NCBI RefSeq assembly: GCF_900168165.1
Contig: NZ_FUYV01000018.1
Coordinates: 57,449-121,448 of the forward strand
Direction: 5' to 3'
DNA from: Alkalitalea saponilacus
Lineage (GTDB): Bacteria > Bacteroidota > Bacteroidia > Bacteroidales > Marinilabiliaceae
Length of the DNA: 64,000 nucleotides
A program made the position numbers and the translations under genes. Under the pieces are notes generated by a model, which worked only from the letters and a program-made list of their open reading frames with translations, was not told the DNA's origin and searched no databases. Shown in pieces: positions 35,339-44,680 of this stretch (its first letter is position 1; each line of letters opens with the position of its first letter).

Positions 35339-36082
35339 TTAATCGACTGCACGAACACGACCAATCCCGCTTACATTAGAATACAAATTTCTTGGATTTC
35401 CTCTATAATTTACAACGCAGGCACCAGCCACTTCCACTTTCAACTCTTCTGATGCAAAAACATTTGCACTACCTGCACCGGCCAATACCAAATCAACTTT
35501 TTCTGCCATCAAATCATACGCGTTTAATTTCCCGGCACCCGGCATGTTTACTTTCAAACACTCAACATTTCCTTCGATGTCCGCTGAGGTAGCTCCTGCG
35601 AAATTCAACTCCAAATATTTGCCTGATAAATCTAAATTCACATTTACAGCTCCTGCAAAATTCATTACCAAAGAATCAAATGTAAACTCAGAAGGCGTAT
35701 GTAAACTGATTCTGCTAACAGCAGTTAAAGACTTCAACTCCGTAACAGTAAGCCTAATACCCACCCGTGAAGCAGATCTTCTGCTTATATTATCAGTTAA
35801 TAACTCCACTACAAGTCTGTCATCATCATGATTGATTAATACCCGGTCGAGCATATTCTTATCACCTTTCAGCTCCAGTCGGTTTTCATCTCCTTTTTGC
35901 AAAAAGATTTCAAAGTCACCAACCAGATCAACGGTGGTAAAATCTCCAGTCCTCCTAACTTCGACTTTGTCGCTGTTATCAAAGGAGTGATGAGAAAACC
36001 GGCTGCTTCCGGAGTCCATAACACAACTTGAGAACAATGAGACTGTAAGCACTAAAATGATATAATTATAAACTCGTTTCAT
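35339..36082 (-). CDS. Head-GIN (DUF2807) lipoprotein
   Basis: 247 residues. Signal with lipobox LFSSCVMD (Cys about 20). The body is a repeated beta-strand solenoid of the head-GIN/DUF2807 type: VDLVGDFEIFLQKGDENRLELKGDKNML, followed by near-periodic LNFAGATSADIEG, VNMPGAGKLNAYD and LVLAGAGSANVFA. These are adhesin-like cell-surface proteins of unknown role in Bacteroidota. It lies 64 bp downstream of the WM-repeat lipoprotein gene on the same strand. Confidence 0.88.
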   Translation of the reverse strand: MKRVYNYIILVLTVSLFSSCVMDSGSSRFSHHSFDNSDKVEVRRTGDFTTVDLVGDFEIFLQKGDENRLELKGDKNMLDRVLINHDDDRLVVELLTDNISRRSASRVGIRLTVTELKSLTAVSRISLHTPSEFTFDSLVMNFAGAVNVNLDLSGKYLELNFAGATSADIEGNVECLKVNMPGAGKLNAYDLMAEKVDLVLAGAGSANVFASEELKVEVAGACVVNYRGNPRNLYSNVSGIGRVRAVD

Positions 36083-36146
36083 AATAGAATTATTGTATTC
36101 TGAATCGGATAATCTTAATTCTGATATTTAAACGTATGCTGTTTTA

Positions 36147-36671
36147 TTAAAACAGCATTACGTCCATTGCAACAATAGATTCAAACATTAGGGAATCGGG
36201 AGTTTCAGTGTCAGTTGAAAAACCATCTGAACTTAACATCCACGGACTCAAGGTCTGTTCAATCTCTTCGATGTAGTCGGTTTGAATCATATTTGAGGCA
36301 AAATTAATGTCTAACATCCAATTTTCAAGACAATCTTCCTCTATTCTACTGAAATGAATCCCAGTGTAATTCCATAGATCAAGACTCAACATCCAATCCT
36401 CTACTATGATAATTTCATCCTCATATTGCGGCGTCCAATCAAGACTGATCATCCAATCTTCCAAAACAAGCAGAGAGTCTTGATTTTCAGAAATATTCAA
36501 ACCATCGGTATAATCGTAAATACCAGTTGTTGTATCTATATCGTAAACTGAAACATTTCCATTATGCAATGTAGAACATCCCATTAAAAGGATAGCTAGT
36601 GCTAAACCTCCTATAAACTTACTCATCAGATTAAGTTTCTTGCCTTTTAGTTGATTAACTTTTGTTTTCAT
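36147..36671 (-). CDS. Small lipoprotein with four EDWM(L/I)SLD-type repeats
   Basis: 174 residues from ATG 36671, with an alternative ATG at 36626. Lipobox ILLMGCSTL (Cys32). The mature part is acidic and carries four copies of a short motif centred on Trp-Met: EDWMISLDW (71-79), EDWMLSLDLW (91-100), ENWMLDINF (116-124) and SPWMLSSDGF (142-151), spaced 20-26 residues. No enzymatic domain is seen. I do not know a function. The motif may be a short docking or amphipathic segment. It lies upstream of the head-GIN gene and may be co-transcribed with it. Confidence 0.8.
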   Translation of the reverse strand: MKTKVNQLKGKKLNLMSKFIGGLALAILLMGCSTLHNGNVSVYDIDTTTGIYDYTDGLNISENQDSLLVLEDWMISLDWTPQYEDEIIIVEDWMLSLDLWNYTGIHFSRIEEDCLENWMLDINFASNMIQTDYIEEIEQTLSPWMLSSDGFSTDTETPDSLMFESIVAMDVMLF

Positions 36672-36824
36672 AACTAATCCTCCATTGATTGATTTGTCAT
36701 ACATCAAACAGAAACGATGCCAAAACAATCATACATCTGTATTTCTGATACTTACACAAACAACTATCAAATCCCAGACCCATCATTTTGTTCGAAAATG
36801 AGAAAAAACATGTACGATTTCGGA

Positions 36825-36855
36825 CAAAAAAAAGAGTTCGTAAAACGAACTCTTT
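36825..36855 (-). terminator. Rho-independent terminator after mdh
   Basis: A 10-bp stem (AAAGAGTTCG / CGAACTCTTT, 36831-36855) with loop TAAAA and an eight-base T tract on the minus strand, 31 bp past the mdh stop. Confidence 0.92.
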
Positions 36856-36885
36856 AATCATATATTGATTTTTAAACTGTCGCAA

Positions 36886-37815
36886 TTATTTCAATCTGTC
36901 CAATACACTCATAACTTCAAGGACATGGTCTCTGCTCTCATTTAACAATGCCATCTCATCTTTATTCAGATCCAATTCAATGACTTTCTCAACGCCATTC
37001 TTACCAAGAATTACAGGAACGCCAAGGTAACATTCATCAATTCCGTATTCACCCTCAAGTTTTACACATACCGGGAATACTCTGCGTTGATCCCTAACTA
37101 TGGCTTCAACCATTTGGGCTGCAGCAGAACCGGGGGCATACCAGGCTGAAGTACCCATTAATTTAACCAATTCACCGCCTCCGAATTTCGTACGCTCAAT
37201 AATTGCATCAAGTTTATCTGCATCCATCAATTCGGTTACAGGAATTCCACCAACAGTTGTATAGCGTGGGAGTGGAACCATTGTATCCCCATGTCCGCCC
37301 ATTAAAATGGCCTGAATGTCCTTAGGTGAAACGTTTAACTCATCAGCAAGGAAAGCGCGATAACGAGCTGTATCCAAAATTCCAGCCATTCCTATTACTT
37401 TTGTACGTGGTAGTTTACTGGTGATATGCGCCTGATAAGTCATCACATCCAAAGGATTAGAAACTACTATAATTATGGCATTTGGAGAAAAAGAGATGAT
37501 TTGTTCTGTCACGGATTTTACAATCCCGGCATTGGTTTCAATCAGATCATCACGAGTCATTCCTGGTTTGCGTGGCAAACCGGAAGTAATTACAACAACA
37601 TCAGAATTGGCAGTCTTGCTGTAATCACTGGTTACACCTATTGTTTTGGAATCGTATAAATCTACCGGAGCTTTTTGCCATATATCAAGTGCTTTGCCTT
37701 CAGCAACGCCTTCTTTAATATCAATCAAAATTATTTCGTTGGCAATCTCCCTGTAAGCCAATATATCAGCACAGGTTGCTCCAACATTCCCTGCTCCTAC
37801 AACTGTTACTTTCAT
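36886..37815 (-). CDS. mdh: Malate dehydrogenase (LDH-like type)
   Basis: 309 residues, normal length for LDH-like MDH. NAD-binding GAGNVGATCADIL and acidic Asp33 (IILIDIKEG) indicate NAD preference. Active-site loop GLPRKPGMTRDDLI has the Arg pair that selects malate/oxaloacetate over lactate. VSNPLDVMTY and the catalytic ILMGGHGDTMVP His are present. It interconverts malate and oxaloacetate in the TCA cycle. Monocistronic, with a strong terminator and a TATATTTG box at 37908-37915. Confidence 0.96.
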   Translation of the reverse strand: MKVTVVGAGNVGATCADILAYREIANEIILIDIKEGVAEGKALDIWQKAPVDLYDSKTIGVTSDYSKTANSDVVVITSGLPRKPGMTRDDLIETNAGIVKSVTEQIISFSPNAIIIVVSNPLDVMTYQAHITSKLPRTKVIGMAGILDTARYRAFLADELNVSPKDIQAILMGGHGDTMVPLPRYTTVGGIPVTELMDADKLDAIIERTKFGGGELVKLMGTSAWYAPGSAAAQMVEAIVRDQRRVFPVCVKLEGEYGIDECYLGVPVILGKNGVEKVIELDLNKDEMALLNESRDHVLEVMSVLDRLK

Positions 37816-37907
37816 CCGTATATAATTTTAAAAAGTTATTGATCAAATCCGCAATTAAATGCCTCTATTATATCACCTGGATAATTCTGTATTTCTTTAA
37901 TTAGGCG

Positions 37908-37915
37908 CAAATATA
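37908..37915 (-). promoter_or_regulatory. -7 promoter box for mdh
   Basis: The minus strand reads TATATTTG (TAnnTTTG), giving a leader of about 85 nt. The rest of 37816-38255 is AT-rich and holds only this box and the terminator near 38120-38169. Confidence 0.5.
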
Positions 37916-38119
37916 TAATTCCGCCATCAATTAAAGAAAAATTTCTTCATTATTTTATAAAGAATTAACAAGTCTTGATTTGTAACAGTTTTTTAGATGA
38001 TAAAGTTCATAAATCTTAACATCTTATTTAGAGATTCAAAACGTTATTCGCAAAACGAATATACTTACAACAAATGCATCAGAACAATAAAATACAGATA
38101 TGCAATACCAATGAAAACA

Positions 38120-38169
38120 AAAAAAAATCGCAGCTTGTATTTTTAACAAGGTTGCGATCTCTTTTTTTT
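38120..38169. terminator. Terminator at the end of the efflux operon (bidirectional shape)
   Basis: ATCGCA-g-CTTG pairs with CAAG-gt-TGCGAT around a T/A-rich loop, with an A tract on one side and a T tract on the other. It lies 87 bp past the stop of the last efflux gene (38256). Confidence 0.75.
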
Positions 38170-38255
38170 GACCATCAATTTTATAATTTCATGAACCTTT
38201 CTCTATTCGAAATAAAGCAGACATAAGAACAAACTGACAAAAACCCGCATAATTT

Positions 38256-39509
38256 TTACAGGGAAACCAGCTTAAGAGTTTCAGCATTAGATGGAGGCGT
38301 CAGCATAACCCGGTCACCTTCTTCAATTCCATCAACCACCTTAAAAAAGTTGTCATTTTCCCCAGAAGTTCTAATCTGCTGTTTCACAACGGACAACCCT
38401 TCCCTTTTAAATACATATCGAATGTTATCTGAGCCGGTAAATACTGCCAGTCGTGGAACAATAATAGCGTCTCTCACTGACTCCACCACGATGTTGTTAG
38501 AAGATGTCATTCCCGGCAGAAGTGTTCTGCCTTCAGGATTAACTTCTATTTCGACTCTGAAAACATTAAAAAAGTCGTTACTTTGCTCCTGACCGATGTT
38601 TGCCACTCGTTTCACAACACCAGTAAATCGTTCATCCGGAAAAGCGTCAATCCTGACCCTTACAGGCAAACCAGGACGAATTTTTGCAATATCAATCTCT
38701 TTAACATCAACCACAGATTGGATGGTTGACAAATCAGGCAATGTAGCTATTAAAGGGTTCCAACGACTAACATGCGATCCAACACGTATTTTTTGACCAT
38801 CATTACCACGTGCATACACAACCATTCCGTCAGCGGGTGCAGTAATTCTCAAATCTTGTTTTAATTGTTCAATTACCTGAATCTCATTTTCGGTCTCTTT
38901 AACATTATCCATTGCCCTCCGGATACGCAGTTCAAGCCTTCGTCGCGTTTGAGTATAATTACGATGCCGTTGCTGGTAATCTCTCTCTGCCCGCTCAAGA
39001 CTTATCTGAGCCTGACGTTGAACAGCTTCTGACTCAAAAGCAGATTGCTCCAATCTAATTTCCATGTCCAAAACCTGATCACGTGCCTGACGAATGGCAT
39101 CTCTTGCATCGCTTAAAACGAGAGAGCTATCTATTCTATTATTCTCTAAATTATTAAGGTACATTTCCAGTCGATCCTGGGCTTGCCGTAATCGATCTTC
39201 CACTTCACCCGGATCAAGTGTTGCAACATAATCCCCTCTTGACACAACTGTTCCCTCACGGATCATATCAGTTATTTGTATGTGGCGAACGCGGATGGTT
39301 CTGTCAAGCAACACATCTGGAATCGTAATCTGCTCGTATTCTAATGCTTCTAACTCTCCTGATGCTGATACGACAACTTCAAAAGTACCTTTTTCAACCC
39401 TGACAACATCAGGTTCCCGATCGGATTCGCGGGTTGCAAGTGCATAAACCACCAATGTAACTACAACCAGACCCAACGGAGCGATCAATTGCCAAATATT
39501 TTTCTTCAT
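38256..39509 (-). CDS. Periplasmic efflux adaptor (HlyD/MacA family), copy 2
   Basis: 417 residues. An N-terminal membrane anchor (LIAPLGLVVVTLVVYAL) is followed by a barrel-sandwich start (VEKGTFEVVVSASGELEALEYEQITIPDV), a long coiled-coil hairpin (about 115-215), the second lipoyl half (LRITAPADGMVVYARG), a beta-barrel and a membrane-proximal domain. It bridges an inner-membrane permease and TolC. Paralogous to the adaptor at 42493-43911 (shared ESxAVQRQAQ, RWxPxIAxLPDLSxI, DAFPExRFxG). Last gene of the four-gene operon, 45 bp after tolC. Having two different adaptors in one operon suggests a mixed adaptor ring or alternative pairing. Confidence 0.9.
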   Translation of the reverse strand: MKKNIWQLIAPLGLVVVTLVVYALATRESDREPDVVRVEKGTFEVVVSASGELEALEYEQITIPDVLLDRTIRVRHIQITDMIREGTVVSRGDYVATLDPGEVEDRLRQAQDRLEMYLNNLENNRIDSSLVLSDARDAIRQARDQVLDMEIRLEQSAFESEAVQRQAQISLERAERDYQQRHRNYTQTRRRLELRIRRAMDNVKETENEIQVIEQLKQDLRITAPADGMVVYARGNDGQKIRVGSHVSRWNPLIATLPDLSTIQSVVDVKEIDIAKIRPGLPVRVRIDAFPDERFTGVVKRVANIGQEQSNDFFNVFRVEIEVNPEGRTLLPGMTSSNNIVVESVRDAIIVPRLAVFTGSDNIRYVFKREGLSVVKQQIRTSGENDNFFKVVDGIEEGDRVMLTPPSNAETLKLVSL

Positions 39510-39554
39510 CTGTCTGTATTTTGTCTGTTAAGCAGAACTAATATTAACACCACT

Positions 39555-41069
39555 TTACCTTTGCAACAACTCATCAAGTTCGTCAATCAATGCCCGATTT
39601 TCAATAAAATCAAAAAGCGTCATTCTCCGGAGACCATAATAACTCACCCAATATCTTCGCAAAGCATCTATATAAGCTCTGCGTGCAGCATCCAATGAAT
39701 TCCTTGCAGAATTCAATCGGATGACATCCACTTTTCCAATCATAAAACGTTGCATGGTAACATCGTATCCCATTTGTGCAATGGTATCAGCACGGGCAGC
39801 AATTGCCACTTGATTCTTTTGGAGGTTAAAGTCCAGAACTGAAATAATGGCATCCTGCTCAAAATCCTGAAGAGCTTGCATTACTGTTGCCTCTGTAACC
39901 TCCTGATTTGACCTTGCCATTTGAACCCTTCCTCGGTGAACGCCCCAGTCAACAATAGGCATACTTACACCAACACGAAACTGTTGTTGCTCCAGAAAAG
40001 GACTACGATAGGCCAGATCAATATCCCCGGCATTTTTATTTATCCCAAGATTTGCTCTGATATTGGCATTCAAGCCCGTTTCAGAACGGGTTCTGGCGAC
40101 ATTTTGCTCAGCCTCCAGCACTTGTCTTTGATAGGATAATATGTCAGGATTGTTTTCCAGCGCGAGATTTAAAGCCAGGTCTGCATCAACCTGCAAATCT
40201 GGTATTCTATCCGGGACAATACAACGTACACGAATATCATCATCCAGAGCTAAAAAAGAGTTCAGGGAAGCATGAGCCTGTTTAACGTCAATTTCTGCAC
40301 GACTTACAGCTAATTCAGCATTAAGTAACCCTAGCTCCAGATCAAGAAGTTCATCTTGCGTTACGGTACCAATTTCAAAACGTCCCCGCCCAATCCGGTA
40401 CAAAGTGTCTGCATTGGCATAATTAACACGCGCAATTCTTTGATTGATTTCTGCAGTTGCTACATTAAAAAAGTGATTGGTTGCCTGAACAGATAACTGT
40501 TCAATGGATTGCAAATAATCAAGCTTTGCCTGCTCAAATTTAAGTGGCTCTATACGAGATTCCCACCTGAAACGGTTATAACCATTCAATGACTGTGTGA
40601 ACCCGACACTCACCGGAACTGATGCATATTCAACCATTCCCCTGTCAATGTCCTCGCGTCGACTCAGAGAGGACGTAACATCAAAAACACCTCCTGTAAA
40701 AGTAACATTTTGCCGAACAGACAAGGCTGCATTCGAAGAAAATGAAGAGAGCGAAACAAATCGATCCTGCTCCTGTTGCGGATCCCATCTCTCTACCACT
40801 GAACGATCAAAATTTACGGGTGTAGAGTTCAGTACCAAGCTAGGTAAACGATCGGCTCTGTAGCTACGAAACTCCCAATAACGTGAAAGATACATATTTC
40901 TTGCACGAAAGCTAAAAAGGGACTGCTGATGTGCCAAATGAATCACCTCATCCAGGGTTAAATCAACCTCTATTATTTCCCTGTCCTGACTCTTCAAGCC
41001 ATAAGCTCCAATAACAGTAAAACAAATCAGAAAAAATATTACTCTCATTATTCTCAAATTTCTAAACAA
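39555..41069 (-). CDS. TolC-family outer-membrane efflux protein
   Basis: 504 residues (a second ATG at 41048 would give a cleaner signal peptide: MRVIFFLICFTVIGAYG). Two long alpha-helical repeats with outer-membrane strands between them, as in TolC: LDEVIHLAHQQSLFSFRARNMYL and LALNLALENNPDILSYQRQVLEAEQNVARTRSETG as the two repeat starts. Forms the trimeric exit duct for the transporter encoded by its neighbours. 31 bp after the permease stop. Confidence 0.9.
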   Translation of the reverse strand: MFRNLRIMRVIFFLICFTVIGAYGLKSQDREIIEVDLTLDEVIHLAHQQSLFSFRARNMYLSRYWEFRSYRADRLPSLVLNSTPVNFDRSVVERWDPQQEQDRFVSLSSFSSNAALSVRQNVTFTGGVFDVTSSLSRREDIDRGMVEYASVPVSVGFTQSLNGYNRFRWESRIEPLKFEQAKLDYLQSIEQLSVQATNHFFNVATAEINQRIARVNYANADTLYRIGRGRFEIGTVTQDELLDLELGLLNAELAVSRAEIDVKQAHASLNSFLALDDDIRVRCIVPDRIPDLQVDADLALNLALENNPDILSYQRQVLEAEQNVARTRSETGLNANIRANLGINKNAGDIDLAYRSPFLEQQQFRVGVSMPIVDWGVHRGRVQMARSNQEVTEATVMQALQDFEQDAIISVLDFNLQKNQVAIAARADTIAQMGYDVTMQRFMIGKVDVIRLNSARNSLDAARRAYIDALRRYWVSYYGLRRMTLFDFIENRALIDELDELLQR

Positions 41070-41100
41070 TTATATAAAATGCCTGGATGCATAAACGAAT

Positions 41101-42450
41101 TTAGTGGCGCAACGACTCAACCGGGTCTTGCTCTGATGCTCTTTTAGCAGGAATGTATCCAAATACAATCCCTACGGTTGCAGACACCCCAAAAGCCACC
41201 AGAACAGAGAACAAGCTTACAATGGTTTGAATGTCGGCCATAACATGAATCAGCCGCGCCAATACAACACCCAGCACAATTCCAATCATACCACCGGTTA
41301 CGCTTATCAATGTTGATTCAGCCAGAAACTGCACAACAATATCTTTTCTTGAAGCTCCAATGGCCTGTCGTGTTCCAATCTCTCTGATCCTTTCCCAAAC
41401 CGATGCCAGCATGATGTTCATGATGCCAATCCCTCCTACAATCAGTGAAATGCTTGCAATGGCACCTAAAACGATATTAAAAATATCGTTTGTTTTTTGT
41501 TGCTGCTTTAACAAAAGCTCGGGAACAGTAACTTCAAAATCATAAATATCAGAATGTCTTCGTAACAGCATTCTGGTGATGATATCGGCAGTAACACTTA
41601 AATGCTCTGTTTCATCAACCTGAACAATGATTTTGTCCAATTGATGATTGGCCGTTACAACTCCATTTCCGTTATTTCCGGAGTTGGCATTACCCCCTCC
41701 GCGCGCAATGCTTTCCAGAACTTCAGGATTTACTCTGGCTCTGTCTCTGAAACGCATTAACATGGTTTGGGTAGGGATGAAAATTTTGTTATCGGTACTG
41801 CTGATCCCCATCTCATCTGAGGCAGAGGCAGTAAAATCACGGCGCTCTATTACACCAATGACTTTCAGCCAAGTGTTTCCACATTTGATATACCGTCCAA
41901 TGGGATCCTGAGTGCTGAAAAAGCGGTTTCTGATATTATCCCCGATAATAGCTACAGGAAATCCTCCTTCACTCTGAACCTGATTAAAAACCTTGCCTTC
42001 AACCAAATTAATATTCAGTAACTCAAAATAGTTGGAAGATACCCCTTCCAGTACCACAGGATAACTTCGTCCCTCAAGTACGGCATGATAGTTCATACTT
42101 ATAACAGGGCTCAAACGAGAGACTGTAGGAATAGCTTCTTCAATGGCCATGGCATCCAAAAGTGTTAATCCAGGAGAAAACCTTCTGGAATCGCTACCTG
42201 CGGCATTAGGTGCGCCTAAAGCAATATCGGATGGACTCACTATGATATTGTTAACACCAACGAGTCTGATTTGCTCCAACACTTCTTGCTGAGCACCCCT
42301 GCCAATAGCCAGCATACTAATTACTGCTGCTACTCCAAACATGATACCCAATGCAGTAAGCATGGATTTCATTTTATTGGCCAAAATGGCTTCAACAGCT
42401 ATAATGACATCATGAATATATCGTGTAAAAAGTCTCTTAATCTGTCTCAT
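41101..42450 (-). CDS. MacB-type ABC transporter permease (FtsX domain, no fused ATPase)
   Basis: 449 residues. TM1 (MKSMLTALGIMFGVAAVISMLAIG) is followed by a large periplasmic core domain (about 70-310), then three C-terminal TM helices of the FtsX domain (NIVLGAIASISLIVGGIGIMNIMLASV, GMIGIVLGVVLARLIHV, FSVLVAFGVSATVGIVFGY), ending in ASEQDPVESLRH. In the E. coli MacB the ATPase is fused; here it is not, and no ATPase gene is in the operon. A separate ATPase must be recruited if this is an active mechanotransmission pump. Sits between adaptor 1 (42 bp upstream) and TolC. Confidence 0.92.
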   Translation of the reverse strand: MRQIKRLFTRYIHDVIIAVEAILANKMKSMLTALGIMFGVAAVISMLAIGRGAQQEVLEQIRLVGVNNIIVSPSDIALGAPNAAGSDSRRFSPGLTLLDAMAIEEAIPTVSRLSPVISMNYHAVLEGRSYPVVLEGVSSNYFELLNINLVEGKVFNQVQSEGGFPVAIIGDNIRNRFFSTQDPIGRYIKCGNTWLKVIGVIERRDFTASASDEMGISSTDNKIFIPTQTMLMRFRDRARVNPEVLESIARGGGNANSGNNGNGVVTANHQLDKIIVQVDETEHLSVTADIITRMLLRRHSDIYDFEVTVPELLLKQQQKTNDIFNIVLGAIASISLIVGGIGIMNIMLASVWERIREIGTRQAIGASRKDIVVQFLAESTLISVTGGMIGIVLGVVLARLIHVMADIQTIVSLFSVLVAFGVSATVGIVFGYIPAKRASEQDPVESLRH

Positions 42451-42492
42451 CTCAAATCTAGTTTTTCGTATTGAAAGAAATACGCAATAATG

Positions 42493-43911
42493 TTATTGAG
42501 GCATTGGATTGCGTCTTCCCTCGCCACCGGGTCTTCTTCTTTCTCCATCATCATCTCTCGAACCACGCCTTTGGGGCACCTCCTGTATATTTTGTTCCAA
42601 GGAATCTTTAGCTGCTTTTTCTTCGCGTTGAAGGATCTCTTTATATATTTCTTCGCCAAGGAGGGGTAATTCTTCTCGATTAGACGGTGGGTTTAAGAAT
42701 ACCACCTGACCTTCTTCCAATCCATTGCGAACCACTACATGGTTCGAATTCTCCATTCCAGCATCTATAATCTGACGCACTATTTGATTGGTTCGAGTAA
42801 AAACATACCTTGTACTATCGGTTCTGTAAACTGCCTCAAGCGGTATATATAAAACATCCTCTATCCTATCAACCGTTATAATATTACTGGTAGTCATTGC
42901 TGGACGAAGTTCCGGATCGGTTCCAAAAAGCCGAATGGTGACTTCAAAAACCCTTGCATCACTATTGGGTAAAATCTGACCAATGTTTGCAACAGTGACA
43001 ACTTCCCCATCAAAACGCTTTTCCGGAAATGCATCTACCCCCACCACTACTTTTTGGCCGGGTCTTATACGCGAAATGTCTGATTCGTTGATAAAAGTAT
43101 TAGAGATCATGGATGATAAATCAGGCAGCTCAGCTATTCGTGGTGCCCATCTACTAACAGTACTCCCAACACGGATTTTACTTCCCAATCGGTCATAACT
43201 ATAGATAACCATTCCTGGTTTAGGAGCACGAACATCCAGAGCATTAAACAATCGCTCAATATCTTCCACACTCTCTCGATGTCGGCGGACTTCTTCCAAG
43301 GCTCTTTCAACACTGTGTCGCGCTTGCCTTTCCTTTAAACTGTAATTGCTTAATTCCTGTGTCAAATTGCGTTCAGCGCGCTCATAATCCAACTGAGCCT
43401 GACGTTGAACTGCCGGTGATTCATAAATAGACTGCTCCATTACTAATCTGCGCTCTTCCACGGCAACACGAGCGTTCACAAGACCATCCCGCAAATTGCT
43501 CATATTTATATTGGTATCGATGCGTGCATCCTCTAATGCCTGAAGCGAACGCTCCAGTTCATCTCTGGCGTCATTGAGTAACTCCTCAATGGCACTATGA
43601 TCCAGCGAAGCCACAAAGTCCCCCTCTTCAACGACTGTTCCCTCTTCTACCAGGTCGGTTACCTGTATTTCGAAAATATTAATCCTGCGACTTGACAACT
43701 CAGAGGGAACCTCAATAAATGTAGCATTTTCAGCCTGTAATTGCCCGGTCGAATAGACTTCGGCTACAAAGGTTCCACGCTGTACATGAGCCTCGATTAA
43801 AATATCTCCTGTTAGTGCTGTTCCGCGAAATATCCAAAAACCAAAAATCAACACAATCACCACTGCCGCTCCAATGGCTACTCTCTTGACAATAGAATTC
43901 CTGTTTTGCAT
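42493..43911 (-). CDS. Periplasmic efflux adaptor (HlyD/MacA family), copy 1
   Basis: 472 residues. TM anchor (VAIGAAVVIVLIFGFWIF), barrel-sandwich hybrid (VQRGTFVAEVYSTGQLQAENATFIEVP), coiled-coil hairpin (about 110-220), lipoyl half 2 (DVRAPKPGMVIYSYDRLG), beta-barrel and membrane-proximal domain. It carries an extra basic Arg/Gly-rich tail (about 440-472) not found in copy 2. First gene of the operon; no promoter box was confidently identified in the 769-bp upstream region. Confidence 0.9.
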   Translation of the reverse strand: MQNRNSIVKRVAIGAAVVIVLIFGFWIFRGTALTGDILIEAHVQRGTFVAEVYSTGQLQAENATFIEVPSELSSRRINIFEIQVTDLVEEGTVVEEGDFVASLDHSAIEELLNDARDELERSLQALEDARIDTNINMSNLRDGLVNARVAVEERRLVMEQSIYESPAVQRQAQLDYERAERNLTQELSNYSLKERQARHSVERALEEVRRHRESVEDIERLFNALDVRAPKPGMVIYSYDRLGSKIRVGSTVSRWAPRIAELPDLSSMISNTFINESDISRIRPGQKVVVGVDAFPEKRFDGEVVTVANIGQILPNSDARVFEVTIRLFGTDPELRPAMTTSNIITVDRIEDVLYIPLEAVYRTDSTRYVFTRTNQIVRQIIDAGMENSNHVVVRNGLEEGQVVFLNPPSNREELPLLGEEIYKEILQREEKAAKDSLEQNIQEVPQRRGSRDDDGERRRPGGEGRRNPMPQ

Positions 43912-44479
43912 GCTTTATATATAACAAATATGATTCTTCTTTATGACACAATGTACAAGTTAAAGTTTAAACCAAACTTTAAAATTAATTGATAAAAATC
44001 ATCAATAAAACATAAAATATATCATCAATCCAAAACTAATATCATCGTAACTACTTACATATGTGCACAAACGCCACAATCAATTTAACCGAATCATGGA
44101 AGAACAAACTGCGTGTCAAATATTAATCAAAACTTTTTTTAGGATTTAAATATCAAATTTCACAAACCGTCATTCTTCATAATCACAAAGGCATCCTATT
44201 AAATAGTGCGTTTATGACAGTGATTTATTTAACCTGCTAGCATCCAAGAATTATCCATAACGACATTTTTATGACGCGAAGTTCGCCTTTAGGCAATAAA
44301 TACAGGTTCAATTCATTCTGGAATAGCATTCTGGGGTGTTAGAGGAGTAGCCTTAGAGACTGTTTAAGCTATATCGAATCAAATAAAAAAATTTTAGATG
44401 TTAGACTTTTAGACCGATAGACAATACAAAACAGGAACCCAATTGTGCCGAATCTTATTTCTAAACGATTCTATCTGTC

Positions 44480-44502
44480 TTATCCCGAATGTCTCGGGAT
44501 AA
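44480..44502. repeat. 9-bp inverted repeat in the 769-bp gap upstream of the efflux operon
   Basis: TTATCCCGA-atgtc-TCGGGATAA. No T tract follows directly. The gap 43912-44680 is AT-rich with no convincing frame; this hairpin is the only clear structure in it. It lies between the efflux operon start and the 3' end of the sugar-phosphate mutase gene. Confidence 0.5.
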
Positions 44503-44680
44503 AGATCTATAATCTATAGAATTCTTTTGAAACTAATTTTAAACAGTCACTTAAAGATAGCATAATGAATCACCGGAGTTCTCTAACACCAGAACCTCAT
44601 CTACAAATAATATCTTTCCTATTTTCTAAAACTTTTCAACCATATGTAGATTTTGATCTACACTTATACAGCAATTACAT

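Noticed and set aside
36886..37815. Lactate dehydrogenase
   Set aside because: The substrate loop has Arg (GLPRKPGMTRDDL) where lactate dehydrogenases carry Gln, so malate is the substrate.
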